In this document: positions 37,869 to 46,001 of the stretch, piece after piece
Position numbering within the stretch: position 1 is the first letter of the stretch
Layout of the letters: each line of letters starts with the position of its first letter
Assembly: GCF_003952265.1 (NCBI RefSeq)
Contig: NZ_CP034438.1
Coordinates: 2,356,001 to 2,420,000 of the forward strand
From: Flaviflexus salsibiostraticola
GTDB taxonomy: Bacteria; Actinomycetota; Actinomycetes; Actinomycetales; Actinomycetaceae
Direction of reading: 5' to 3'
DNA length: 64,000 bases
Notes under the pieces: generated by a model
Database searches by the model: none
The model's input: the letters and a program-made list of their open reading frames with translations, nothing else
Told to the model about the DNA's origin: nothing
Program-made: the position numbers and the translations under genes

Positions 37869-37965
37869 GCGACACGTCGCAGAACCGCCCCCCCCGCATC
37901 CGGCGATCCTCACCCGGAGGACCGGTGGCCCGAGTAGCGTGGGGGCACGAGCTGATGGGGGAGTC

Positions 37966-38967
37966 ATGAGAATTGCGCTGGTCCTCGGATCCGGCGGCGC
38001 ACGCGGATATGCGCACATCGGGGTCATCGAGGAGATCAAGAGACGCGGCCACGAGATCGCCGCGATCTCCGGGACGTCGATGGGCTCGATCATCGGCGGA
38101 CTCGAGGCCGCGGGCAGGCTCGACGAGTTCACCGACTGGGCAACGGGGCTGACGCAGCTCGATGTGCTGCGCCTCTACGATCTTGCGCTCTCCCAGCCCG
38201 GCATCATCAAAGCCGATCGCATCTTCGGCGCGATCGGCGAGATCCTCGATCATGTCAACATCGAGGATCTCCCCATTCCGTTCACGGCCGTCGCGACCGA
38301 CATCGTCAACCACCGGGAGGTCTGGTTCCAGCGGGGCTCGCTGGAGATGGCGATGAGGGCATCGAGCGCACTGCCGACCTTCATCACCCCCGTCGTCATC
38401 AACGGCAGGATCCTCGCCGACGGCGGGCTGCTCAACCCCGTGCCGGTCGAGCCGACAACGGCCGTCCCCTCGGACCTCACCGTTGCCGTCTCGCTGGCGG
38501 GCCGGCCCAACAGGGTCAGACCCGTTTCGGTCGCCATCGACTCAGACGACGAGGATCGGGAAACCCTGGCAGAGCGTCTGCGCCGAGGCATGTCAGGGCT
38601 CATCGACGTGGGCCTGTTCAAGCGGGGCGAGGAGCGGCTCAAGGAGGGCGAATCCGCCGATGGCGTCGAGCCGGCGCCGAACGGCGTCGAGCCCACGTCT
38701 ACGGAGTCTGCGGATCCGGGCGAGGCGACGCCTCTCTATGAGATCGGCAGACTGCCCCAGGATCTCAACACGATGAGCGTCGTCAACATGTCGCTCGAGA
38801 CGATGCAGGCCCTCATCGAGCGGTACCGGGCAGCAGCCCACCCTGCGAACGTCACCATCACCATCCCCGCCTCAGTGAGCGGCACACTCGATTTCCACAA
38901 GGCGGCCGAGGTCATCGAAGTCGGGCGGCGTCTGGCCGCCGAGGCGTTCGACGAGGCTGAGATCTGA
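37966..38967 (+). CDS. Patatin-like phospholipase (RssA-like)
   Basis: A 333-residue patatin-family protein. The oxyanion loop GSGGARGYAHIGV (about 8-20), nucleophile elbow GTSMGSIIGG (about 38-47, Ser40) and the catalytic Asp in ILADGGLLNPVPVEP (about 145-159) are complete, unlike many degenerate copies. It resembles RssA-type proteins. A low-complexity Glu/Pro/Ser segment (about 225-255) interrupts the C-terminal half. ATG 37966 follows GGGGGAGTC. It lies 97 bp after tpx on the same strand. A role in phospholipid turnover is inferred. Confidence 0.9.
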   Translation: MRIALVLGSGGARGYAHIGVIEEIKRRGHEIAAISGTSMGSIIGGLEAAGRLDEFTDWATGLTQLDVLRLYDLALSQPGIIKADRIFGAIGEILDHVNIEDLPIPFTAVATDIVNHREVWFQRGSLEMAMRASSALPTFITPVVINGRILADGGLLNPVPVEPTTAVPSDLTVAVSLAGRPNRVRPVSVAIDSDDEDRETLAERLRRGMSGLIDVGLFKRGEERLKEGESADGVEPAPNGVEPTSTESADPGEATPLYEIGRLPQDLNTMSVVNMSLETMQALIERYRAAAHPANVTITIPASVSGTLDFHKAAEVIEVGRRLAAEAFDEAEI

Positions 38968-38971
38968 CGGG

Positions 38972-39004
38972 TCCCTCAGCGACACGGGCGTCCGCTCAGA
39001 GGGA
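38972..39004. terminator. Possible bidirectional terminator
   Basis: Hairpin TCCCTCAGCG with CGCT(CA)GAGGGA, one 2-nt bulge, between the convergent patatin and ZIP genes. Confidence 0.35.
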
Positions 39005-39070
39005 TGAGGTGTGGACACGTGTCGGGACGCGGCTGTGGCGACCCGCCCGCCGAGGCACACCTCCGTGGGT

Positions 39071-39874
39071 TCACATCATGAGGAGGAGGGACAGCGCCAT
39101 GACTCCCATCCCCGCCACCATCGAGTAGATTGCGATGTGGTGCTTGCCGAACTCCTCGGCTGAGGGGAGGAGCTCATCGACGCTGATGAAGATCATGATG
39201 CCGGCGACCGCGGCGAGTGACATTCCCATGAGCGTGTCCGACACGAAGGTCGTGAGGACGAGGAAGCCGACGAGGGCGCCGAGCGGCTCGGCGAGGCCGG
39301 AGGCCGCCGTCAGCCAGAATGCTTTCCGACGGCTGCCGGTGGCATAGAAGATCGGGACGGAGACCGCGATCCCCTCGGGGATATTGTGCAGGCCGATGGC
39401 GATGGCGATGGGGATGCCGACCTCGGGGTCGTTGACGGTCGACAGGAACGTCGCGAAGCCCTCCGGGAAGTTGTGGATGGCGATGGCGGTTGCGGTCAGG
39501 AGGCCCATCCGCATGAGCCGCGCCCGCTGCTTGACGTCGATGCCGGTCGTCGCATTGGTGATCTCGTGCGGGTTCATCTCCGACGGCACGACCTTGTCGA
39601 TGAAGGCGATGAGGGCGATCCCGCCGAAGAAGCCGAGGACCGTCACCCACGTGCCCATCCGGTCCCCGAGGTCCGCGGTCAGAGCATCCTGCGCCTTCGG
39701 GAAGATCTCGATCATCGACACGTAGATCATGACTCCGGCCGAGAAGCCGAGCATCGATGACAGGAAGCCGGCCGACTGTCTGCGCGAGAAGAAGGCGATG
39801 AAGCCGCCGATGGCGGTGGACAGTCCCGCGGCGGTCGTGATCGCGAACGCGAAGAGAATATTTCCCGAATCCAT
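39071..39874 (-). CDS. zupT: ZIP-family metal transporter
   Basis: A 267-residue membrane protein with eight helices that imports divalent metals such as zinc. The metal-binding helices carry AIAIHNFPEGFATF (about 141-154) and IGLHNIPEGIAVSVP (about 171-185), the two HN-x-PEG motifs of ZupT/ZIP. The cytoplasmic loop between helices 3 and 4 is short and lacks a His-rich patch. The ATG at 39874 follows GAGAGG. A perfect 30-bp dyad lies 23-52 bp upstream and suggests a metalloregulator controls it. Confidence 0.9.
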   Translation of the reverse strand: MDSGNILFAFAITTAAGLSTAIGGFIAFFSRRQSAGFLSSMLGFSAGVMIYVSMIEIFPKAQDALTADLGDRMGTWVTVLGFFGGIALIAFIDKVVPSEMNPHEITNATTGIDVKQRARLMRMGLLTATAIAIHNFPEGFATFLSTVNDPEVGIPIAIAIGLHNIPEGIAVSVPIFYATGSRRKAFWLTAASGLAEPLGALVGFLVLTTFVSDTLMGMSLAAVAGIMIFISVDELLPSAEEFGKHHIAIYSMVAGMGVMALSLLLMM

Positions 39875-39896
39875 TGAACACCTCTCGAGAATCCAC

Positions 39897-39926
39897 CCTA
39901 AGGTTTCGGATAACCGAAATTGTAGG
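39897..39926 (-). promoter_or_regulatory. 30-bp symmetric operator candidate before zupT
   Basis: CCTA-N3-TTTCGG-ATAA-CCGAAA-N3-TAGG is perfectly symmetric in its conserved arms. It begins 23 bp upstream of the zupT start and 60 bp from the divergent panE start. The shape (palindrome with A/T centre) suits a DtxR/MntR- or Zur-type metalloregulator, but the regulator and the metal are not shown. Confidence 0.5.
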
Positions 39927-39985
39927 ACTTTCGTGGCAGAAGGGGAATTTCATCGCCCTCGTCGACCGGCAGTAGGCTGGGAATC

Positions 39986-40837
39986 GTGCTCAGCATCATT
40001 GGCCCCGGCGGGGTCGGCGGCGTCCTCGCCGTCATCGCGAAGAACAGTGGAATAGACGTCGAGGTGGTCGCGAGGCCCGAGACTGCCGCGCTCATCAACG
40101 AGCGCGGGCTCGAGCTGACCTCAGTCCACCACGGAGACTCGCTGGTCAGCGTCCCAGCACGCACCGAACCGAGCCCCGGATCCTCGATCATCCTCGCCAC
40201 GAAGTCGTACTCCCTGCCCGAGATCACCGACAGCGTGGCGCGCTCGCGGCCGGCGGAGATCCTCGCCCTGTTCAACGGCGTCGCCCACGTCGATCGGGTC
40301 CACGAGCTCCCGGCGCCGCGGATCACCTGCGGCTCGATCAAAATCGTCGCCGAGCGGATCGCACCGGGCCGGCTCATTCATCACTCCGCCTTCACGATCG
40401 TCGATGTCGAGGAGGCTGCGGCGGACTGGCAGGTGACCGCCATGCTGAGGCGGAGCGGGGTCCAGGTCGAGGTCGGGGGAGGGGAGATGGAGGTGCTGTG
40501 GCGCAAGCTCCGCTTCCTCGCGCCGATGGCGCTGCTCACGGCATCGACCGGCAGGCCGCTCGGCCCCGCCCTCGACGGGGGCGATGCCCTTATCGCCGAG
40601 GTCGCCGCGATCGCCTCCGCATCGGGGCTGGCGACGGCGCCCGAACAGATCAGAGCCAACCTGGCAAAGGTTGCCCCCGACTCATCGTCGTCCCTGGCGC
40701 GAGACGTCGAGGCGGGGAACAGAACAGAGCTCGACGCCCTCGGCCACGATCTCATCCGCAGGGCGAGAGCGGCCGGCATTCCCGTCCCCGCACTGGAGGC
40801 GGCAGTGAATCGAATTGAAGCAAGGATGATGTCATGA
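39986..40837 (+). CDS. 2-Dehydropantoate 2-reductase-like protein
   Basis: A 283-residue ketopantoate reductase (PanE/ApbA) that reduces ketopantoate with NADPH in pantothenate synthesis. IIGPGGVGGVLAVIA (about 4-18) is the NADP loop, LATKSYSL (about 70-77) and VEVLWRKL (MEVLWRKL, about 170-177; Lys) and the C-terminal SSSLARDVEAGNRTELDAL match the substrate-binding Ser-Asn-Glu helix. Genomes often carry several paralogues, so the pathway role is not certain. GTG 39986 opens it. Its stop overlaps the GNAT start by 4 bp. Confidence 0.85.
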   Translation: MLSIIGPGGVGGVLAVIAKNSGIDVEVVARPETAALINERGLELTSVHHGDSLVSVPARTEPSPGSSIILATKSYSLPEITDSVARSRPAEILALFNGVAHVDRVHELPAPRITCGSIKIVAERIAPGRLIHHSAFTIVDVEEAAADWQVTAMLRRSGVQVEVGGGEMEVLWRKLRFLAPMALLTASTGRPLGPALDGGDALIAEVAAIASASGLATAPEQIRANLAKVAPDSSSSLARDVEAGNRTELDALGHDLIRRARAAGIPVPALEAAVNRIEARMMS

Positions 40838-41421
40838 TGATCAGCCCCGCGAGGGAGAGCGACCTCGCAACCATTGCGGACCACCTCGGGAGGACGTTCG
40901 CCGCAGATCCCTCGATCGGCTGGATCCTACGCAGGACGGCTGACCCCGTCGCGCTGACGACCGCGTATTACAGAATCGTCGTCGAAGGGGTTCACAGGAT
41001 CGGCCACATCGATGTCGCGCGTGAGGGCGACGCGTATCTCGGGTGCGCTGTCTGGCTGCCGCCCGGGGCCGATCTTCCGGCGCCCTCACCGGCTCAGGCG
41101 CTGTCGCTTCTGCGGCAGGCCAAGGGAGCATGGGTTCCGCTCGTGCGCTATCTCGCGGCGACGAGCAGGGTGCGCCTGCCTTTCCCAGCGTGGTACCTCG
41201 CCGTCATCGCCGTCGATGACTCCGCCCGAGGGAAGGGCGTCGGCTCGGCTCTGCTCGACGCGGGGCTTGAGCGGTGCGGGACAGACCCGATCAGGCTCGA
41301 GGCGACGTCGGCGCGCTCCGCCAAGCTCTACGAGTCCCGGGGCTTCATCCACCTCGGCGATCTCACGACGCCGGCTCCCACGCCGGAGCACTACATGTGG
41401 CGCCCGCGCCTCGACGGCTGA
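40834..41421 (+). CDS. GNAT-family N-acetyltransferase
   Basis: A 195-residue acyltransferase. The CoA motif A is LAVIAVDDSARGKGVGSALLDAGL (about 127-150; R-G-K-G/V-G core), followed by LEATSARSAKLYESRGFIHLGDL (about 157-179). The first 20 residues PARESDLATIADHL are the usual N-terminal helix. The ATG at 40834 overlaps the panE-like stop (ATGATG), so the two are coupled, with ATG 40837 also possible. The acceptor is unknown. Confidence 0.88.
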   Translation: MMISPARESDLATIADHLGRTFAADPSIGWILRRTADPVALTTAYYRIVVEGVHRIGHIDVAREGDAYLGCAVWLPPGADLPAPSPAQALSLLRQAKGAWVPLVRYLAATSRVRLPFPAWYLAVIAVDDSARGKGVGSALLDAGLERCGTDPIRLEATSARSAKLYESRGFIHLGDLTTPAPTPEHYMWRPRLDG

Positions 41422-41464
41422 ACCGGCTGGCGCCCCGAGAGCGAGTGCGCGGTCAGAATAGGAC

Positions 41465-41492
41465 GATGCCCGGCAGGTGACTGCCGGGCATC
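41465..41492. terminator. Bidirectional terminator
   Basis: Perfect 12-bp stem (GATGCCCGGCAG with CTGCCGGGCATC) and a GTGA loop between the convergent GNAT and YceI genes. Confidence 0.75.
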
Positions 41493-41506
41493 GGACGTTC
41501 AGGCGT

Positions 41507-42049
41507 TCAGGCGGCCTTGATGGCCGAGATCTCGAACTCGAGGGTGATCTTCTCCGAGACGAGGAGGCCGCCGGTCTTGAGCGGGACATCGAAGTCGATG
41601 TTCCAGTCCTTGCGGTTGACGACGACGGAGCCCTCGAGGCCGACGCGCTCGTTGCCGAACGGGTCCTCTGCGACGCCCATGTAGTCGAAGTCGATGGTGA
41701 CGGGCTTCGTGGTGCCCTTGATCGTGAGGTCGCCGGTCACGACCAGCGAGTCGCCGGAGGCGGCAATGTCGGTGGACTCGAAGGTGATCTCCGGGTGGTT
41801 CTCAACGTCGAAGAAGTCTCCGCCGCGAACGTGGTTGTCGCGGTCCTCGTTGCGGGTGTCGATCGAGTCTGCCTTGATCGTGACGGTGATCTTCGCGTTC
41901 TCAAGGTTCTCGCCGGTCGTTGCCGTGCCCTCGAAGTCGGAGAAGCGGCCGCGGACCTTGGTCACCATGGCGTGACGGGCGACGAAGCCGAGCTGCGTGT
42001 GCGAGGGGTCGAGGGTGTAGGTGCCGGAGAGCGTGTTGAGAGTTGTCAT
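41507..42049 (-). CDS. YceI-family protein
   Basis: A 180-residue lipocalin-like barrel of the YceI family, which binds isoprenoids such as octaprenyl compounds. It opens with GTYTLDPSHTQLGFVARHAMVTKVRGRF (about 9-36; seen in two parts) and has GDLTIKGTTKPVTIDFDY (about 112-129), both family signatures. There is no signal peptide, unlike in E. coli YceI, so it is cytoplasmic. A GTTGA dyad lies 73-102 bp upstream of the start, shared with two redox genes. Confidence 0.92.
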   Translation of the reverse strand: MTTLNTLSGTYTLDPSHTQLGFVARHAMVTKVRGRFSDFEGTATTGENLENAKITVTIKADSIDTRNEDRDNHVRGGDFFDVENHPEITFESTDIAASGDSLVVTGDLTIKGTTKPVTIDFDYMGVAEDPFGNERVGLEGSVVVNRKDWNIDFDVPLKTGGLLVSEKITLEFEISAIKAA

Positions 42050-42121
42050 GCGAGTGTCCTTCGATGTTGGGGATCTGGTGGGCGGTTGTCTGCCGCGCTG
42101 GTACCCAGTCTGACACGGGAT

Positions 42122-42151
42122 GGTTGAAACTTCAACCGTTTCGAATTCAAC
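42122..42151. promoter_or_regulatory. GTTGA dyad (site C) before yceI-like gene
   Basis: GGTTGAA-AC-TTCAACC (42122-42137) is a perfect 7-bp inverted repeat, with a third half-site TTCAAC at 42146-42151. It lies between the divergent YceI and aminopeptidase genes. It resembles the dyads at 8223 and 23028. A -35 TTGAAG lies within it for the YceI direction; the -10 is weak. Confidence 0.45.
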
Positions 42152-42265
42152 GATGTGGTGAGCCTCGTCACGCCGGGTTTGGAGCGGTGGCAGACGGTCT
42201 GTCGCGCGGGCGTGCAGCGGGGGCGGGGCCGGTGTGATGACCGGCCCTCCGGTACCGTTGGGGGC

Positions 42266-43501
42266 ATGGACCGCTATGCCTCTTTCATCTCAGCAAGCCC
42301 CTCCTCCTTCCACGCCGCGCGCGAGGTCGCCCGGCGGCTCGAGGGCGCCGGATATCGCAGACAGAAGGAGACGGAGCCCTGGCGCGCCTCCCCCGGGGGG
42401 CACGTCATGGTCCGCGACGGCGCCGTCATCGCCTGGTGGGTCCCGGAGAAGATGGACGACCTGCGCTTCTCGATCGTCGGTGCGCACACCGATTCGCCGA
42501 CCTTCAAGGTGAAGCCCACGCCGCAGTCCGAGGTTGAGGGCTATGGACAGGTCAACGTCGAGACCTATGGTGGCCTGCTCGGGAACTCGTGGCTCAACAG
42601 GGACCTGGCGCTCGCCGGGCGTGTCGTCACCGAGTCGGGGGAGCACCTTGTCAACACCGGACCGATCATGGTGATCCCGCAGCTCGCGATCCACCTCGAC
42701 CGCTCCGCGCGGGACGGGGTCGATCTCAACAGGCAGCAGCACCTTCACCCGATCTTCTCGGTGGGAGGCGGGGACCTGCTCGCCCACGTCGCCGAATCGG
42801 CCGGCGTGGAAGAGCCGATCCTCGGATTCGACCTGGTCGCGGCGGATACTCAGGCACCCGAGCGGATCGGTCCCGCGGGTGAGTTCTTCGCCGCGGGCAG
42901 GCAGGACAACCTCCTCTCCGTCCACGCGGCGCTGGAGGCGCTCGAGCAGCTCTCGGCGACGAACGGCTCCGTCGCCGTGCTCGCCGCCTTCGACCACGAG
43001 GAGATCGGCTCCGGGACCCCGACCGGGGCGGCCGGTCCCATCCTCGAGACAGTCCTGCGGCGGACGGCCGCGGCGCTGGGAGCGGAGACGGAGGATGAGA
43101 TTCAGCAGGCCTTCGCGCGCTCGTCGTGCCTGAGCGCCGACTGCGGTCACGCCGTCCACCCCAACTACGCCGACAAGCACGATCCCGCGCACCGCCCCGT
43201 GCTCGGGGGCGGGCCCCTCCTCAAGCACAACGCCAACCAGGCGTACATGACGGATGGCTGGGGCACCGCGCTCTGGAGCAGGGTGCTCGGCCACGCCGGT
43301 GTCGCGGGCCAGGACTTCGTCTCGCGCAATGACGTGCCCTGTGGCTCGACGATCGGGCCGCTCACTGCGACGCGGCTCGGCATCAGGACGCTCGATGTGG
43401 GCGCGCCGCTGCTGTCGATGCATTCAATCCGCGAGCTCAGCCACGTGGACGACATCGAGGCGATGGCGAAGGCCATCGCGGCCTATTGGGAGATCGCCTA
43501 G
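42266..43501 (+). CDS. apeB: M18-family aminopeptidase
   Basis: A 411-residue metallo-aminopeptidase with two zinc ions. Zinc-binding and catalytic motifs are visible: GAHTDSPTFKVKP (about 72-84), GRQDNLLSVHA (about 209-219), AAFDHEEIGSGTP (about 238-250) and SADCGHAVHPNYADKHDP (about 290-307), with NANQAYMTDG near 328. It releases N-terminal acidic or other residues from peptides in the cytoplasm. The start at 42266 follows GTTGGGGGC and the longer in-frame reading is unneeded. Divergent from YceI, and next to the peptide ABC transporter. Confidence 0.92.
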   Translation: MDRYASFISASPSSFHAAREVARRLEGAGYRRQKETEPWRASPGGHVMVRDGAVIAWWVPEKMDDLRFSIVGAHTDSPTFKVKPTPQSEVEGYGQVNVETYGGLLGNSWLNRDLALAGRVVTESGEHLVNTGPIMVIPQLAIHLDRSARDGVDLNRQQHLHPIFSVGGGDLLAHVAESAGVEEPILGFDLVAADTQAPERIGPAGEFFAAGRQDNLLSVHAALEALEQLSATNGSVAVLAAFDHEEIGSGTPTGAAGPILETVLRRTAAALGAETEDEIQQAFARSSCLSADCGHAVHPNYADKHDPAHRPVLGGGPLLKHNANQAYMTDGWGTALWSRVLGHAGVAGQDFVSRNDVPCGSTIGPLTATRLGIRTLDVGAPLLSMHSIRELSHVDDIEAMAKAIAAYWEIA

Positions 43502-43514
43502 ACCATCTGGACAT

Positions 43515-43543
43515 GCGGGGGCGCGCCGGGCATGCGCCTCCGC
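43515..43543 (+). terminator. Terminator candidate of the aminopeptidase gene
   Basis: A 10-bp stem (GCGGGGGCGC with GCGCCTCCGC, one G-U pair) and a 9-nt loop start 13 bp after the stop. Confidence 0.45.
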
Positions 43544-43765
43544 ATCGCCGTACGTGCGCGTCAGGACGCCGACGGTGCGGCGGGTGTGCGCCGATTCGCG
43601 TGCACTGAGAACTCCGTGGGCACCGATGTGGTCATGGTCGATATGACTCTGGCAGGGGCAGTTCGTGGCGGTTGGCGGGGCCCTCAGGTTCGGACGCCGG
43701 GCGCCGCCCAACAGGCCGTCGAGTATAACAACTTGATAAAACGGCCCGGTACGTGGGCGATGTGT

Positions 43766-43793
43766 TCGACAGCACCATGCGGTTATGTATACT
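43766..43793 (+). promoter_or_regulatory. Promoter of the peptide transporter operon
   Basis: -35 TCGACA (43766-43771) and -10 TATACT (43788-43793) with a 16-bp spacer, about 115 bp before the substrate-binding protein start. The match to a housekeeping promoter is good. Confidence 0.55.
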
Positions 43794-43842
43794 GCAGTGA
43801 CTTAAGACAACTGGGTCTCGACCCTGTTGGACAAGCCAACTC

Positions 43843-43874
43843 CGCGGCTTTCATCCCCCGGGATGGATGCCGCG
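43843..43874 (+). other. Nested hairpin in the transporter leader
   Basis: CGCGGC-TTT-CATCCC-CC-GGGATG-GAT-GCCGCG forms two perfect 6-bp stems with a 3 x 3 internal loop, in the 5' leader 35 bp before the start codon. It may affect mRNA stability or translation. Confidence 0.4.
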
Positions 43875-43908
43875 AAGCAATTTCATTACACAGATCAAAG
43901 GTGACACA

Positions 43909-45735
43909 GTGAAGCGTAGAAAGACATATTCGCTTATCGCTGCGACGGCCGCTGCAGCATTGGTGCTCAGCGCATGTACCGCGGATAGCGATGACGCAGA
44001 AGAGACAACAGGTGGGACCGACACGGAGACCACCGACGGCGGCGACAACGGCGACGCCGCTGGCCCCGACGGCGTCGTGTCGTTCACGACGGGCGCCGAT
44101 GAGTACAACGGCTACAACGGTTTCCTGTCGAGCACGTACTCGACCCACAACTCGGTCATCAACGAGCGCATGTCGACGGGCTTCGGCTTCTTCAATGCGA
44201 ACGGCGAATGGCAGAACGGCACCGACCTCGGCTCGTACGAGATGATCTCGGATGACCCGCTGACCGTGGAATACACGATCAACGAGGAGGCCGTCTACCA
44301 GGGTGGCACCCCGATCACGTGCGAGGATTACTACATGGACTGGGTCTCCCAGAACCCGCAGTGGATCCTCGACGGCCAAGCAGAAGCCGGCAACACGAAC
44401 GAGGACGGCAGCGGCGCCCCCCTGTTCGACCACGTCTCTGACTCCGGCACCTACGCGCTCCCCGTTGAGAACGGCCCCGAGTGCGAGACCGGCGACAAGT
44501 CGTTCACCGTCACCTACAACGCACCGAACCCCGACTGGGAGCTCGTGATCTCCTCGGCGCTTCCGTCACACGTCATGGCCGAGAAGGTCGGACTGTCGAA
44601 GGAAGAGCTGTTCGAGGCCTTCAAGAACGAGGACTTCGAGGTGGCCCAGCAGGTCGCCGACGCGTGGAACAACTGGTACTCCCCGAACCCGGGCGAGATC
44701 CAGCCCATCGAAGAGGTTCCCTCCTTCGGTCCCTTCACCTACATGGAGGGTGGCTGGCAGCCCGGCGAGTACATCACGCTCGTCCCGAACCCGGACTGGT
44801 GGGGCGAGGCCCCCGGCGTTGAAGAGCTCGTCTTCCGCTTCATCGCTCCCGAGGGTCAGCTCCAGGCACTCGAGAACCAGGACGTCAACGTCATCGAGCC
44901 GCAGGGCACCCAGGTCGCACTCGACTCGCTCGAGGCGATGGACGGCATCGAGATCCTCACGGGTCCGACCATGATCTGGGAGCACCTCGACTACAACTGG
45001 GCCGAAGGCTCCGTCTTCTCTGATGCGAACGGCGGCTTCGAGCTCCGTGAGGCATTCGCCTACTGTGCACCGCGCGAAGACATCGTCGAGCGTCTCGTCC
45101 GTCCCCTCGATGAGGAGACTGAGGTCATGAACCTCCGCGAGTACTTCCCGAGCGATGCCGACTACGACGAGGTCCTCGACGCAGCCTACGACGGCCGCTA
45201 CGACACCGTTGACATCGAACGTGCGACCGAGCTCGTCGAGGCCTCCGGCGTCGAGAACCCGACCGTCCGCATCGGCTACTCCGCACCGAACCAGCGTCGC
45301 TCCGACACTGTCGCTCTGATCCAGTCCTCCTGTGCAGAGGCCGGCATCACCGTTGAGGACATCGGCTCCGCCGACTTCTTCGCACCGGGTGGCGCCCTCG
45401 ACACCGGCAACTACGACATTGCGCTCTTCGCATGGTCCGGCTCCGGCCAGATCGTCTCGGGCCGCAACATCTACCACACCAATGGTCAGCAGAACTACCA
45501 CGCGTGGTCGAACGAGACCGTCGACGCCGAGTGGGACAAGATCAATGGCAGCCTCGACGAGAACGTCTGGCTCGAGTCGAAGAAGATCATCGAGACTGAG
45601 CTCTGGAACGATCTCTTCAACCTGCCCATCTACGCCCATCCGGGCATCGTCGCCCACACCGAAGGCCTGCAGAACGTTGAGCGCAACCTCACGCAGACCG
45701 GCGTTGTGTGGAACGCTGAAGAGTGGACCTGGTAG
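43909..45735 (+). CDS. Peptide ABC transporter substrate-binding lipoprotein
   Basis: A 608-residue extracytoplasmic binding protein (SBP family 5, DppA/OppA type). The signal peptide ends with the lipobox LVLSAC (Cys near 24) followed by an acidic Thr/Gly/Asp linker. The two-lobe fold carries YTINEEAVYQGGTPITCEDYYMDW (about 121-144; read in parts), LQALENQDVNVIEPQ and a late INLPIYAHPG segment. GTG 43909 follows AAAGGTGACACA. It heads the operon with two permeases and a double ATPase. The peptide or other substrate cannot be read from the sequence. Confidence 0.9.
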   Translation: MKRRKTYSLIAATAAAALVLSACTADSDDAEETTGGTDTETTDGGDNGDAAGPDGVVSFTTGADEYNGYNGFLSSTYSTHNSVINERMSTGFGFFNANGEWQNGTDLGSYEMISDDPLTVEYTINEEAVYQGGTPITCEDYYMDWVSQNPQWILDGQAEAGNTNEDGSGAPLFDHVSDSGTYALPVENGPECETGDKSFTVTYNAPNPDWELVISSALPSHVMAEKVGLSKEELFEAFKNEDFEVAQQVADAWNNWYSPNPGEIQPIEEVPSFGPFTYMEGGWQPGEYITLVPNPDWWGEAPGVEELVFRFIAPEGQLQALENQDVNVIEPQGTQVALDSLEAMDGIEILTGPTMIWEHLDYNWAEGSVFSDANGGFELREAFAYCAPREDIVERLVRPLDEETEVMNLREYFPSDADYDEVLDAAYDGRYDTVDIERATELVEASGVENPTVRIGYSAPNQRRSDTVALIQSSCAEAGITVEDIGSADFFAPGGALDTGNYDIALFAWSGSGQIVSGRNIYHTNGQQNYHAWSNETVDAEWDKINGSLDENVWLESKKIIETELWNDLFNLPIYAHPGIVAHTEGLQNVERNLTQTGVVWNAEEWTW

Positions 45736-45764
45736 GGTCTCCGAACTCTGAAAGTCCCAACTGA

Positions 45765-45819
45765 AAGCCGCGCAGCGGCGGGAACGGTATACAGCCTGCT
45801 TCCTGCCGCTGCGCGGCTT
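45765..45819 (+). other. Large intergenic hairpin after the binding-protein gene
   Basis: A 15-bp perfect stem (AAGCCGCGCAGCGGC with its complement) extended by five more pairs (one wobble) and a 15-nt loop. It lies 30 bp after the stop and could attenuate transcription or protect the 3' end, giving more binding protein than permease. Confidence 0.55.
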
Positions 45820-45869
45820 CACTTTGACTATGCGTCCACTCGCACGCAGGTCACGGGCGGAAATTAGAT

Positions 45870-45899
45870 TTCGCACAGGGGGGAGCGTCCCCCTACAAT
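45870..45899 (+). promoter_or_regulatory. Internal promoter before the permease genes
   Basis: -10 TACAAT (45894-45899) with a weak -35 TTCGCA 18 bp upstream. A G6/C5 hairpin (45877-45894) lies in the spacer. It could drive the permeases and ATPase separately from the binding protein. Confidence 0.35.
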
Positions 45900-46001
45900 G
45901 CGTACAGTGTGTTCCGAGGCCACCCTCACTCAACGTACTTGTCGCGGGCGGATCAGCTTCCGAAGAGCTTGGGACACAACTTCCAGAAAGAAGTACGAGA
46001 C

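Larger units (their letters stand above)
43502..43908. other. 407-bp intergenic region
   Basis: No gene is visible between the aminopeptidase stop and the transporter start. The region holds a probable terminator hairpin (43515-43543), a promoter for the peptide transporter (43766-43793) and a nested leader hairpin (43843-43874), each given below. Confidence 0.5.

Noticed and set aside
31792-38967. Two patatin-like genes (31792-32676 and 37966-38967) as a recent duplication
   Set aside because: They share only the family motifs; length, low-complexity segment and surroundings differ, so they are separate members.
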